DNA of 64,000 nucleotides from Pseudomonadota bacterium (lineage in GTDB: Bacteria > Pseudomonadota > Alphaproteobacteria > Dongiales > Dongiaceae): assembly GCA_016183985.1 (NCBI GenBank), contig JACPDN010000006.1, positions 1 to 64,000 on the forward strand. The letters run 5' to 3'. How positions within the stretch are numbered: the first letter of the stretch is position 1; the number at the start of each line of letters is the position of its first letter. Made by a program: the position numbers and the translations under genes. Below the pieces are notes generated by a model. The model searched no databases and was not told where the DNA came from. It saw only the letters and a list, made by a program, of their open reading frames with translations. Shown piece after piece: positions 1 through 8,500 of the stretch.

Positions 1-195
1 CGTCGAGATCGTGATGCCACGGGCGCGCTCTTCCGGCGCCTTGTCGATCTGGTCGTACGCCGTGAACGTCGCACCACCCGTCTCCGCCAGAACCTTCGTG
101 ATCGCCGCCGTCAGCGACGTCTTGCCGTGGTCAACGTGGCCGATCGTGCCAACGTTGCAGTGCGGCTTGTTACGCTCGAATTTAGCCTTCGCCAT
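1..195 (-). CDS. tuf: Translation elongation factor EF-Tu (N-terminal part, cut by window edge)
   Basis: The first 65 codons of EF-Tu, the GTPase that delivers aminoacyl-tRNA to the ribosome, read leftward out of the window. The protein begins [20 protein letters not shown] and continues with the P-loop GHVDHGKT and the switch I motif RGITIS, all diagnostic. Two tRNA genes (Tyr, Gly) lie immediately upstream on the same strand. This is the familiar proteobacterial tRNA-tufB arrangement, so co-transcription from the promoter near 567-594 is likely. The rest of the gene lies beyond base 1. Confidence 0.97.
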   Translation of the reverse strand, partial: MAKAKFERNKPHCNVGTIGHVDHGKTSLTAAITKVLAETGGATFTAYDQIDKAPEERARGITIST

Positions 196-296
196 GTCCG
201 TACAATCCTACGAGAACCAGATTGAAATTCGTTTCTTCTAAACTCTTTAACGCTGCCCCGGGCCGGCCAGAAGGCACCGAACCGCGGCGAAACTGT

Positions 297-370
<74 letters not shown>

Positions 371-446
371 CCGATCACCTCGTCTCCGATCGCCTAGCCA
401 CCTTCGAAAACACCGACCACATGGGCCAAATGCTCGAAGGGGAGCT

Positions 447-532
447 TGGTGGAAGGGGTAGGATTCGAACCTACGTAGGCCGAAGCCAACGGGTTTACAG
501 CCCGTCCCCTTTAGCCACTCGGGCACCCTTCC
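447..532 (-). tRNA. tRNA-Tyr (anticodon GTA)
   Basis: The reverse strand gives an 86-nt class II tRNA. It has acceptor GGAAGGG, anticodon loop CTGTAAA (anticodon GTA), a long variable arm as expected for tRNA-Tyr, T-arm GGTTCGAATCC and an encoded CCA end. It is the first gene of the leftward Tyr-Gly-tuf unit. Confidence 0.95.
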
Positions 533-566
533 ATCGCGCTCGACTCCGCCGTAGCGGAGACGCGGA

Positions 567-594
567 CTTATGAGCATTTAACCGTTGCTGTCAA
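567..594 (-). promoter_or_regulatory. Sigma-70 promoter of the tRNA-Tyr/tRNA-Gly/tuf unit
   Basis: On the reverse strand a perfect -35 TTGACA (589-594) is followed after 16 nt by -10 CATAAG (567-572). A GC-rich discriminator follows, typical of stable-RNA promoters. tRNA-Tyr starts about 35 nt downstream. Seen in sequence; activity is inferred. Confidence 0.7.
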
Positions 595-695
595 CTTGAA
601 ATCACAGCAAAAACTCCCGTCCGCGCCGATTTCGATTCCGGCCCGAAGGGAGTTAGAGTAAAGCTCCGTCTGTCAGCACAATCATAGAGTCCGCC

Positions 696-1562
696 ATGTC
701 CCCGCGCAAGCCATCAAAGCCCCCACATCGCCACCGGGAAAGGCCCGACGATCGTGATAGCCGCCATTCGCCTGGAAAAGCAGGAAACCCGAATCGCAAT
801 CGCGATGCCGGCGGGCCGCGCGCTGAAACAAAATTACCGTCCGCACCCCAGGCTGGCGGGCCGGGCGGTTATTGGCTGTTCGGTCATCATGCTGTGGAAG
901 AAGCATTTAGGAATCCACGCCGCCAGATTCATCGGCTCGTCGTCGCCGGTGACGCACCTGCGTCACTGGGTCGCGGTGTCGATGCCGAGGTCGTGGAGCG
1001 TGATCTCATCGACAAGCTGGTCGGCCGCGATGTCGTCCACCAGGGAATCGCCGCCCGCGTCTCCCCGCTGCCCGAAGTCGATATCTACGAGATCTGCGAT
1101 AAAGCGCGCGATCGGTCGGATGCGGTGATCGTCATCCTCGATCAAGTGACTGATCCCCATAATGTCGGGGCGATTCTGCGCTCTGCGGCCGCTTTCGGGG
1201 CTCTTGCCATCATCCTCACCGAGCGGCATGCGGCGCCGGAGAGTGGAATCCTGGCGAAATCGGCCTCGGGTGCCCTGGAACACGTGCCATTGGTGCGCGT
1301 TACCAACCTCGCCCGCACCATGGAGGAATTGAAGGAGGCCGGCTTCTGGTGCATCGGCCTTGCCTCCGAAGCCAAGCAGGCACTTTCTTCTGTAAAATCA
1401 GGTGGTAAGGTGGCGTTGTGCCTCGGCGCCGAAGGTGCCGGGCTGCGCCGTCTCACGCGGGAGAACTGCGATCTGCTGGTGCGGCTCCCCACCGCCGGGC
1501 CGATCGATCACCTCAATGTGTCGAACGCGGCGGCGATTTCGCTGTATGAATTAGCCCGCTGA
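696..1562 (+). CDS. rlmB: 23S rRNA (guanosine-2'-O-)-methyltransferase RlmB / TrmH-family
   Basis: A 288-residue SpoU/TrmH-family (SPOUT fold) rRNA 2'-O-methyltransferase, likely modifying G2251 in the 23S peptidyl-transferase region. The basic, disordered N-terminus (about residues 1-55) precedes the substrate-binding domain, which starts near YWLFGHHAVEEA. The catalytic domain carries motif 1 (LDQVTDPHNVGAILRSA), motif 2 (LCLGAEGAGL) and motif 3 (HLNVSNAAAISLYEL), the last two forming the trefoil-knot SAM site. The gene diverges from the tRNA-Tyr/Gly/tuf unit, its usual alphaproteobacterial neighbour. The 50-residue basic N-terminal tail is longer than in E. coli RlmB. Exact target nucleotide is inferred from family and context. 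Confidence 0.92.
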   Translation: MSPRKPSKPPHRHRERPDDRDSRHSPGKAGNPNRNRDAGGPRAETKLPSAPQAGGPGGYWLFGHHAVEEAFRNPRRQIHRLVVAGDAPASLGRGVDAEVVERDLIDKLVGRDVVHQGIAARVSPLPEVDIYEICDKARDRSDAVIVILDQVTDPHNVGAILRSAAAFGALAIILTERHAAPESGILAKSASGALEHVPLVRVTNLARTMEELKEAGFWCIGLASEAKQALSSVKSGGKVALCLGAEGAGLRRLTRENCDLLVRLPTAGPIDHLNVSNAAAISLYELAR

Positions 1563-1578
1563 TTATCAAGGATTTTCC

Positions 1579-1980
1579 ATGCGCCCCCTCCTGGTCCTGA
1601 TCGCCCTCCTGCTGCCGCTCCAAGCCCTTGCCCAAGCCGCGGATTTCCGGACCGCCTATTTCAACCGGCTGGATCAGCGCAAGACCGGGGGCTTCACCCT
1701 GCAGGATCTGCAGCGCATTTCTGCCAAGGAATTCAAGCGCATAGATGACAACAAGGACGGCGGCCTCAGCCTCGAGGAATATACCTACGGCATCCCGCCC
1801 AATCGCCAGGACGCGATCGACTTCTTCACCGCCCGCTTCAAGCGCTCGGACTATAACGGTGATGGTAAAGTAGATTTCACCGAGGACCAGGCCTATTGCG
1901 TCGACCTCGTAAACCTTGCCGATGCCAACAAAGATGGCATCGTGACGCGCGACGAATTTCTGTCGGCCGTGACACAATAA
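1579..1980 (+). CDS. Secreted EF-hand calcium-binding protein
   Basis: A 133-residue protein with a cleavable signal peptide (about residues 1-20, ending ALAQA). Three canonical 12-residue EF-hand loops follow: DDNKDGGLSLEE, DYNGDGKVDFTE and DANKDGIVTRDE. An earlier degenerate loop (DQRKTGGFTLQD) suggests two EF-hand pairs, as in a small calmodulin-like domain. Loop positions 1, 3, 5 and 12 carry D/N and E as required for Ca2+. It starts 16 nt after rlmB with AAGG ahead of the ATG. The role is unknown; the protein is likely periplasmic and Ca2+-binding. Confidence 0.8.
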   Translation: MRPLLVLIALLLPLQALAQAADFRTAYFNRLDQRKTGGFTLQDLQRISAKEFKRIDDNKDGGLSLEEYTYGIPPNRQDAIDFFTARFKRSDYNGDGKVDFTEDQAYCVDLVNLADANKDGIVTRDEFLSAVTQ

Positions 1981-2029
1981 GGTCGCTGCTGCGACAATTT
2001 GCCTGACCCAAAAGGGGTCGTAACCCCCC

Positions 2030-2086
2030 TTGCAACGATCCGGAATCGCCCCTTATATCCTCACTTGCAAGTTATTCTCACTTGCA
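2030..2086 (+). promoter_or_regulatory. Promoter with Fur-like operator ahead of the ferric-iron binding protein
   Basis: A -35 like TTGCAA (2030-2035) and -10 like TATATC (2054-2059) are 18 nt apart. Directly downstream, at 2066-2086, TGCAAGT and ACTTGCA form a perfect 7-bp inverted repeat around the 7-nt spacer TATTCTC, a 21-bp site resembling Fur boxes. It would cover the transcription start. An in-frame TTG at 2082 lies inside this site, which argues for the ATG at 2112. The factor (Fur/Mur type) is inferred from the gene controlled. Confidence 0.65.
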
Positions 2087-2111
2087 CCCTCCCCACGGAT
2101 CGAAGGTCATC

Positions 2112-3173
2112 ATGCGCAAGCTCACCCTCCCCCCTCGCTCGCTCTCGCGCCGTCACTTCTCCGCCCTCGCCCTCGGCACCCTCGCCGCCCCCTTCATCAG
2201 CCGTCGTGGCTTTGCCGATGCCGGCGAGGTCAACATCTACAGCGCCCGCCACTACCCCGCCGATGAAACGCTCTATGGCCTCTTCACCAAGGAGACCGGG
2301 ATCAAGATCAATGTCATCCAGGGCACGGCCGAAGAATTGATGGAGCGTGTGAAGCTGGAGGGCGAGAGCTCGCCGGCCGATGTGTTCGTGACCGTCGATG
2401 CCGGCAATCTGTGGCGCGCGCAGGAAGCAGGTGTCTTCCAGCCGACAAAGTCGGCCCTATTGGATGAGAAGATCCCGCAGCATTATCACGAGCCCGGCGG
2501 CCACTGGTTCGGCTTTTCCACCCGCGCCCGCGTCGTCGTCTATGACACGCGCAAGGTGAAGCCCGCCGATCTCTCGAGCTATGAGCAGCTCGCCGATCCA
2601 GTCTGGAAGAGCCGTATTCTGGTGCGCTCGTCGAACAATATCTATAACCAGTCATTGCTCGCCTCGATCATCGAGCATGACGGTGAGGAGAAAGCGGAAA
2701 GCTGGGCCAAGGGCCTGGTCGCCAACTTCGCCCGCCCGCCCAAGGGCGGCGACATCGACCAGATCAAGGCGCTGGTTGCAAGCGAAGGCGACATCGCCAT
2801 CAGCAACACCTATTACTTCGCACGCATGCTGTCGTCGAAGAACGAGGATGAGAAGAAGGGCCTTGAGAACCTCGCCGTCTTCTTCCCGAACCAAGCCGAT
2901 CGCGGCACGCATGTGAACGTCTCGGGTGCCGGCGTTGCCGCCTATGCGCCCAACAAGGAAAACGCGATCGCCTATCTCGAATTCATGGCCAAGCCGGAGG
3001 CACAGGAGATCTTCTCCGGCGCCAATTACGAATACCCGGTCGTCGCCGGCTCGAAGGTCTCCGACATCGTCGCCAGCTGGGGCGATTTCAAACGCGACGA
3101 AGTCAATGTCGCCGCCTTGGGCCGCAACAACGCCGAAGCCGTGATGATCATGGACCGCGCCGGCTGGCGGTAG
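2112..3173 (+). CDS. Fe(3+) ABC transporter substrate-binding protein (FutA/FbpA-like), Tat-exported
   Basis: A 353-residue periplasmic ferric-iron binding protein. The N-terminus carries a twin-arginine signal (SRRHFSALALGTLAAPF), then mature sequence EVNIYSARHYPADETLY, characteristic of the FbpA/FutA class, where YSxRHY supplies iron-binding residues. The paired tyrosines in NTYYFARM, which complete the iron site in this family, are present. I start it at ATG 2112, with GAAGG upstream; the longer frame would begin inside the Fur-like operator. No permease or ATPase gene is adjacent, so its membrane partner must be encoded elsewhere. Iron-repressed expression is expected. Confidence 0.85.
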   Translation: MRKLTLPPRSLSRRHFSALALGTLAAPFISRRGFADAGEVNIYSARHYPADETLYGLFTKETGIKINVIQGTAEELMERVKLEGESSPADVFVTVDAGNLWRAQEAGVFQPTKSALLDEKIPQHYHEPGGHWFGFSTRARVVVYDTRKVKPADLSSYEQLADPVWKSRILVRSSNNIYNQSLLASIIEHDGEEKAESWAKGLVANFARPPKGGDIDQIKALVASEGDIAISNTYYFARMLSSKNEDEKKGLENLAVFFPNQADRGTHVNVSGAGVAAYAPNKENAIAYLEFMAKPEAQEIFSGANYEYPVVAGSKVSDIVASWGDFKRDEVNVAALGRNNAEAVMIMDRAGWR

Positions 3174-3226
3174 TTACCACGCGACCGCTACGCAGAAGCC
3201 CACGATACGCGGGTGGGTAATCCCCA

Positions 3227-3259
3227 CAAACGGCGGGGCCAAACAAACGGCAGGGCCAA
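3227..3259. repeat. Imperfect tandem 16-bp repeat with 17-bp period
   Basis: The unit CAAACGGCRGGGCCAA occurs at 3227-3242 and 3244-3259, with one base different. It lies in the gap between the iron-binding protein and the cus-type genes, upstream of the latter. It could be an operator half-site pair or simply a duplication; no function can be assigned. Confidence 0.5.
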
Positions 3260-3377
3260 TGGCGCCTATCTGGCCTTCTGTAACAACGAGAATTTCAGGA
3301 CGTAGGAGTCCTTACAGGCCTGCGGTTGACGCAGTGTGATTTCGAATTCGCGTTTCGACGCCCGGTCCAATATATCT

Positions 3378-3710
3378 ATGATGATGAAACGTAACCTTTT
3401 CATGTCTCTGCTATTGGCACTCGCAATGGTCTTTGTGACCGTCGCGCCGGCCGAGGTCAGTGCGTCGGCGCCCATGGATTGCGCCCACATGATGGTTGGC
3501 GTGGATGGGAAGATGGCGCCGACAGTGCCCAAGGCGCCGAGTTGCATCGATAAGGCCGGGTGCCTGCTGTTTTGTGCAAAGTTGCCAGTACCGACCGGCG
3601 TCATGTTCACCGCCGTTTGGTCGCGGAGCCCCTTCTCGACCGCTGAAGTCGACCAGCTAGACAGTGTCGACACCAAGCCAGATCACAGCCCTCCAAAGAT
3701 TACTGCCTGA
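3378..3710 (+). CDS. Small secreted Cys/Met-containing protein upstream of cusBA
   Basis: A 110-residue hypothetical protein (from ATG 3378; two further ATGs follow directly, and an in-frame GTG exists at 3336). A hydrophobic signal sequence (LFMSLLLALAMVFVTVAPAEVSASA) precedes a short mature chain containing MDCAHMM, CIDKAGCLLFC and several Met/His residues. Four cysteines plus Met-His clusters suggest a periplasmic protein able to bind a soft metal or form disulfides. It lies 116 nt before cusB on the same strand, so a copper/silver accessory role is plausible. No family was recognised; no strong Shine-Dalgarno is visible. Confidence 0.6.
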   Translation: MMMKRNLFMSLLLALAMVFVTVAPAEVSASAPMDCAHMMVGVDGKMAPTVPKAPSCIDKAGCLLFCAKLPVPTGVMFTAVWSRSPFSTAEVDQLDSVDTKPDHSPPKITA

Positions 3711-3826
3711 TCGCTGATCCAGAAGGCAGCTTGCGCTGCTTGCCTGGATTTCATTGTCGCGCGCCAGTCGTGCTCGACAAAAAAGTGTCATGCCGATTCT
3801 TGATCGGCTGAACGACAGGTATTGCT

Positions 3827-5269
3827 ATGAAAAGCACGAGCCGTGGCCGCCTTGCATGGCCGCTCGCGATTGCCACGTCACTGTTTATTGCAGGGGCGGT
3901 AATTCTCTACCGAGATCGCCTCCCAAACATCCAGGCTCTCTTTGGAGAGATTGGAACTGCCGCATCGGCCACGGAGCCGATGAGGGGGAAGGTTCTCTAT
4001 TACAAAGATCCCATGGGTGGGCCGGACACATCCCCACTGCCCAAAAAGGATTCCATGGGCATGGACTACATCCCGGTCTATGAGGGGACGGCACCCGAAC
4101 CCCAATCCGAACTCAAAGAGCCAGCCGCGGCACCGGCCAGCGGCAAGGGCAAGATTGCCTACTATCGCAATCCCATGGGCCTGCCGGACATCTCCATGGA
4201 GCCGAAGAAGGATTCCATGGGGATGGATTACATCCCGGTTTATGAAGACGAAGCCACCGACGCCGGCGCCGACAATGTCGTGCAGATCAGCCTCGACAAG
4301 ATCCAGAAACTGGGGGTCACGAGTGCGCCGGCACAGTTGCGCCGGCTCACTCGTGCAGTTCGCGCGGTTGGCACTGTCGAGATCGATGAATCCCGGCAGG
4401 TGATCGTCACCAGCAAATTCGATGGCTGGATCGAGAAGTTGAAGGTCATGAAGACCGGCGACACCGTCAGCCGGGGCGATGGGATGCTGGAGATTTTCAG
4501 CCCTACCCTGCGGATCGCCGAAAGCCAATACCTGTCGACACTTAAAAGCAGCCCTGAGCTTGTCAAAAACGCCAAGGACCAACTGCGCAACAAAGGCATG
4601 ACGGAGGATCAGATTGCCACCCTGGAGGGCCAGACCACCCCACCGCGCACGATGATGGTTACAGCACCCGCCGGCGGCCAGGTCATCGAGAAACAAGCGA
4701 TCCTGGGCATGCGCGTGGAGGCCGGCGATCCCCTCTATCGCCTGGTGGACCTCAGCCACGTGTGGGTCATTGCTGAAATCCACGAGCAGGATATCGCCTC
4801 GATCCGGCCCGGTCTTCCTGCCGACATCACTTTTGACGCCTGGCCCGGCAAGGCGTTTACCGGAACCGTCAGCCTGGTCTACCCCATGGTTGCGACAGCT
4901 ACCCGTACGGCGCAGGTGCGGGTCGAGCTCGACAATCAGGACGAGTTGCTTCGGCCCGGCATGTTCGCCAGTGTCTCGATTGATGCGGAGATGCAAACCA
5001 CCTCAGTCCTGGCAATTCCTGAAAATGCCGTTTTGGACGACGGCCTCCAACTGACCGTCCTGATCGATCGCGGCGGGGGCCGGTTCGAGCCACGATCGAT
5101 CCAGGTGGGCAGCCGAGCCGATGGCTTCGTCGCCGTAACCAATGGCTTGGCGGCGGGTGACAAGGTCGTTGTCAGCGCCAACTTCCTGATCGACGCTGAA
5201 AGCAATCTCCAGGCCGCGTTGCGAGCGTTCACGAGCAAACAGGCGATTGCTCCGGAGACAGCACAATGA
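3827..5269 (+). CDS. cusB: CusB-type periplasmic adaptor of a Cu/Ag RND efflux system, with two heavy-metal-binding domains
   Basis: A 480-residue membrane-fusion protein of the HME-RND class. An N-terminal membrane anchor (about residues 10-27) is followed by two copies of the short heavy-metal-binding domain, about residues 54-86 and 109-140. Each contains a Y-Y-x-x-P-M-G segment and ends KKDSMGMDYIPVYE. The barrel-sandwich, hairpin and beta-barrel domains follow (for example VTAPAGGQVIEKQAI). Proteins of this class bridge the inner-membrane pump and outer-membrane channel and can hand Cu(I)/Ag(I) to CusA. The stop overlaps the cusA start (ATGA). No CusC-type channel gene is in the window. 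Having two metal domains in one adaptor is noteworthy. Confidence 0.9.
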   Translation: MKSTSRGRLAWPLAIATSLFIAGAVILYRDRLPNIQALFGEIGTAASATEPMRGKVLYYKDPMGGPDTSPLPKKDSMGMDYIPVYEGTAPEPQSELKEPAAAPASGKGKIAYYRNPMGLPDISMEPKKDSMGMDYIPVYEDEATDAGADNVVQISLDKIQKLGVTSAPAQLRRLTRAVRAVGTVEIDESRQVIVTSKFDGWIEKLKVMKTGDTVSRGDGMLEIFSPTLRIAESQYLSTLKSSPELVKNAKDQLRNKGMTEDQIATLEGQTTPPRTMMVTAPAGGQVIEKQAILGMRVEAGDPLYRLVDLSHVWVIAEIHEQDIASIRPGLPADITFDAWPGKAFTGTVSLVYPMVATATRTAQVRVELDNQDELLRPGMFASVSIDAEMQTTSVLAIPENAVLDDGLQLTVLIDRGGGRFEPRSIQVGSRADGFVAVTNGLAAGDKVVVSANFLIDAESNLQAALRAFTSKQAIAPETAQ

Positions 5270-8200
5270 TCTCCGCCGTTATTTGTTGGTCGCTGCGCAA
5301 CATCATTCTGGTCTTGCTCGGTACCGTCTTCATCGTCGCAGCCGGGATCTATGCGGTGCGGCAGATCCCACTGGATGCCATTCCGGATCTCTCTGACACG
5401 CAGGTCATCGTCTATACGGAGTATGCGGGCCAGGCCCCGCAGGTGGTTGAGGATCAAGTCACCTATCCACTTTCCACGGCCATGATCAGCGTGCCACACT
5501 CGAAGGCCGTGCGCGGCTTTTCATTCTTTGGCGCGTCTTTCGTCTACATCATCTTCGAGGACGGTACCGATATCTATTGGGCTCGCAGCCGGGTGCTGGA
5601 GTATCTCAACTTCGCACAGAAAACGCTGCCTTCGGGCGTCACGCCATCACTTGGTCCCGATGCCACTGGCGTGGGATGGGTCTATCAATATGTCGTCGAA
5701 GGCGCCAACCGAACCTTGGCCGAACTTCGCACGACGCAAGACTGGTTCGTTCGCTATCAGGTGGCAAAATCCGAGGGCGTTGCCGAGGTCGCCAGCGTCG
5801 GTGGCTTCACCCAGCAATATCAGGTCGTCGTCGATCCGAAGCGATTGCAGGCCTATGGTCTTTCGTTGGCGGATATCAAGAATGCCGTTCGTGACAGCAA
5901 CATGGATGTCGGTGGCCGCACGGTCGAGCTGACCGAGACAGAATATGTCGTGCGTGGCCGCGGTTATCTCAAAGGCATCGGGGATCTTCGCAAAGTCGTC
6001 CTCAAATCGACCAACGGAACGCCTGTCAGCCTGCAGGATGTTGCGCGAATTGAAATGGGGCCAGATGAGCGTCGTGGCATCACGGAGCTCGATGGTCAGG
6101 GCGAGGTCGTCAGCGGTATCGCTTTGCAGAGATTCGGCGCCAACGCCCTCGACGTCATCGACAATGTGAAGGCAAAGATCGCCGGTATTGCCAGCGGGCT
6201 GCCAGCCGGTGTCACGATAAAATCGGTCTATGACAGATCGCAACTGATCGAGAGTGCCATAGCGACGTTGAAGCATACGCTTGTCGAAGAAAGTGTCGTC
6301 GTCGCAATCGTCTGCTTCATCTTTTTGCTACACCTCCGCAGTGCGCTGGTGGCGATCATCATGCTTCCAGTCGGTGTCCTTATGGCCATGATCATGATGC
6401 ACGCTCTGGGGCTTACATCCAATATCATGAGTCTGGGTGGGATCGCGATCGCGGTGGGCGCCATGATTGATGCCGCCATCGTCATGATCGAGAACGCACA
6501 CAAGCATCTCGAGCGCGCGGCGCCGAACGAACCGCGAATTCAGGTTCTGATTCGGGCAACGACGGAAGTCGGACCGGCGCTTTTCTTCAGCCTGCTCATC
6601 ATCACGGTGTCGTTCTTGCCGGTCTTCACGCTGGAGGCCCAGGAAGGCCGCATGTTCCAGCCCCTCGCCTTTACCAAGACATTCGCCATGGCGGGCGCCG
6701 CCTTTCTCTCCATCACCTTGGTGCCAGTGCTGATGATCCTCTTCGTCAGAGGAAAGATCATTCCCGAGGCACGCAATCCCATCAACCGTCTGTTGATATG
6801 GATCTATCGCCCGATCATCCGTGTGGTTCTCAGGGCAAAGATCCTGATGATCGTCATTGCCCTCGTTGTCCTGGCGGCGACCATCTATCCGATCCGGCAG
6901 CTCGGAACGGAATTCATGCCGACGCTCAATGAAGGGACTTTGATGTATATGCCGACCACCCTGCCGGGCTTGTCGGTAACCAAAGCCGGCGAATTGCTGC
7001 AAACCCAGAACAAGATCATCAAATCGTTTCCAGAAGTCGCCAGCGTTTTCGGCAAGGCCGGGCGCGCCGCGACGGCGACCGACCCGGCACCGACCGAGAT
7101 GTTCGAGACGATCATCAATCTGAAGCCGCAATCGGAATGGCGACCGGGCGTCACCATCGACAGCCTCACAGCCGACATGGACAGCGCGCTGCAATTGCCG
7201 GGTGTCAACAATGCCTGGACAATGCCGATCAAGGCACGCATCGACATGCTCTCGACCGGTATCCGAACGCCCATCGGCATCAAGATCATCGGCGCTGACC
7301 TCACGCAGATGGATGCTCTGGCACGCCAGATCGAGGCGGTGGTGCGCGGTGTGCCGGGGACAACGAGCGCCTATGCCGAGCGCGTGGTAGGAAGCTATTA
7401 CCTCAACATTACGCCAGACCGGGACTCCTTGGCACGCCATGGAATCACGGTCGCGGCCTTCCAGGATACGATCGCCATGGCGCTGGGCGGCGAGACGGTG
7501 ACGACGACGGTCGAAGGGCGCCAACGCTTCAGTGTGAATCTGCGCTACCCCCGGGCCCTCCGGAGCGATCCAACGGCGATCGGTCGGCAGGTCTTGGTTG
7601 ACACGCCGACGGGCACCGCCATTCCGCTTGGACAGCTCGCCACGATCGAACTCGCGCAAGGTCCATCGACGATTCGAACTGAAAATGCGCTGTTGGCGCT
7701 TTACGTCTACATCGATATCCGCGGCCGGGACATTGGCAGCTATGTGGCGGACGCCCGAAAGGCCGTTGCCAACAATGTCGCCTTCCCTCCCGGCTATTTT
7801 GCTGTCTGGAGCGGCCAGTTCGAATATCTGGAGCGCGCCGAGAAGCGTCTGCAGATCGTCGTGCCGGTGACGCTACTCATTATTTTCCTTCTGCTCTATC
7901 TCAACTTCAAGCGATTGACGGAAACGCTCATCGTCATGCTGTCACTGCCCTTCGCTCTGGTCGGCGGCTTTTGGCTCATGCACTTTCTGCATTTCAACAT
8001 GAGCGTCGCGGTCGCCGTAGGATTCATTGCCCTCGCCGGTGTTGCGGCGGAAACCGGCGTCGTCATGCTGATCTATCTGGATCAAGCGATGAAGGAACGG
8101 CAGCGGCGTTGCGATGCCACGGGGAAGCCATTTGGCACCACCGACCTTCGCGCGGCCATCATTGAAGGTGCCGTCGAGCGCGTGCGACCAAAGATGATGA

Positions 8201-8403
8201 CCGTCGTTGCGATCATGGCCAGCCTACTGCCAATTCTATGGAGCACCGGCACTGGGTCGGAAATCATGCAGCGCATTGCCGTACCAATGATTGGCGGCAT
8301 GATTTCTTCAACGGTGCTGACGCTGGCGGTGATACCGGCTGTCTATGCTCTCATCAAAGGCTGGAAGCTGGAGGCGATAGGCGCAGGAGCCAATGTCGAC
8401 TAG
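5266..8403 (+). CDS. cusA: CusA-type heavy-metal RND efflux pump (Cu+/Ag+)
   Basis: A 1045-residue proton-driven inner-membrane pump of the HME-RND family, with the usual twelve-helix, two-large-loop architecture. The family signature in TM4 is GAMIDAAIVMIENAHKHLE, whose Asp and Glu belong to the proton relay. The three methionines that bind Cu(I)/Ag(I) in E. coli CusA have counterparts in LMYMPTTLPG, PAPTEMFETI and IDMLSTGIRTP, pointing to monovalent copper/silver rather than Zn/Co/Cd. It is translationally coupled to cusB by a 4-bp overlap. No two-component regulator or channel gene is adjacent. Confidence 0.92.
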   Translation: MISAVICWSLRNIILVLLGTVFIVAAGIYAVRQIPLDAIPDLSDTQVIVYTEYAGQAPQVVEDQVTYPLSTAMISVPHSKAVRGFSFFGASFVYIIFEDGTDIYWARSRVLEYLNFAQKTLPSGVTPSLGPDATGVGWVYQYVVEGANRTLAELRTTQDWFVRYQVAKSEGVAEVASVGGFTQQYQVVVDPKRLQAYGLSLADIKNAVRDSNMDVGGRTVELTETEYVVRGRGYLKGIGDLRKVVLKSTNGTPVSLQDVARIEMGPDERRGITELDGQGEVVSGIALQRFGANALDVIDNVKAKIAGIASGLPAGVTIKSVYDRSQLIESAIATLKHTLVEESVVVAIVCFIFLLHLRSALVAIIMLPVGVLMAMIMMHALGLTSNIMSLGGIAIAVGAMIDAAIVMIENAHKHLERAAPNEPRIQVLIRATTEVGPALFFSLLIITVSFLPVFTLEAQEGRMFQPLAFTKTFAMAGAAFLSITLVPVLMILFVRGKIIPEARNPINRLLIWIYRPIIRVVLRAKILMIVIALVVLAATIYPIRQLGTEFMPTLNEGTLMYMPTTLPGLSVTKAGELLQTQNKIIKSFPEVASVFGKAGRAATATDPAPTEMFETIINLKPQSEWRPGVTIDSLTADMDSALQLPGVNNAWTMPIKARIDMLSTGIRTPIGIKIIGADLTQMDALARQIEAVVRGVPGTTSAYAERVVGSYYLNITPDRDSLARHGITVAAFQDTIAMALGGETVTTTVEGRQRFSVNLRYPRALRSDPTAIGRQVLVDTPTGTAIPLGQLATIELAQGPSTIRTENALLALYVYIDIRGRDIGSYVADARKAVANNVAFPPGYFAVWSGQFEYLERAEKRLQIVVPVTLLIIFLLLYLNFKRLTETLIVMLSLPFALVGGFWLMHFLHFNMSVAVAVGFIALAGVAAETGVVMLIYLDQAMKERQRRCDATGKPFGTTDLRAAIIEGAVERVRPKMMTVVAIMASLLPILWSTGTGSEIMQRIAVPMIGGMISSTVLTLAVIPAVYALIKGWKLEAIGAGANVD

Positions 8404-8500
8404 AATCTCGGCAGGGCCGGCTTTCCAAAGCCCGTCACCCGGCTTAGGATATTATCCGATTGCTGATCAAAGCGGACGCCACACGACGGAGCCTAGGACG

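Noticed and set aside
3878-4996. Long minus-strand open frame opposite cusB
   Set aside because: His/Asp-rich sequence arises from antisense reading of cusB; no start signals.
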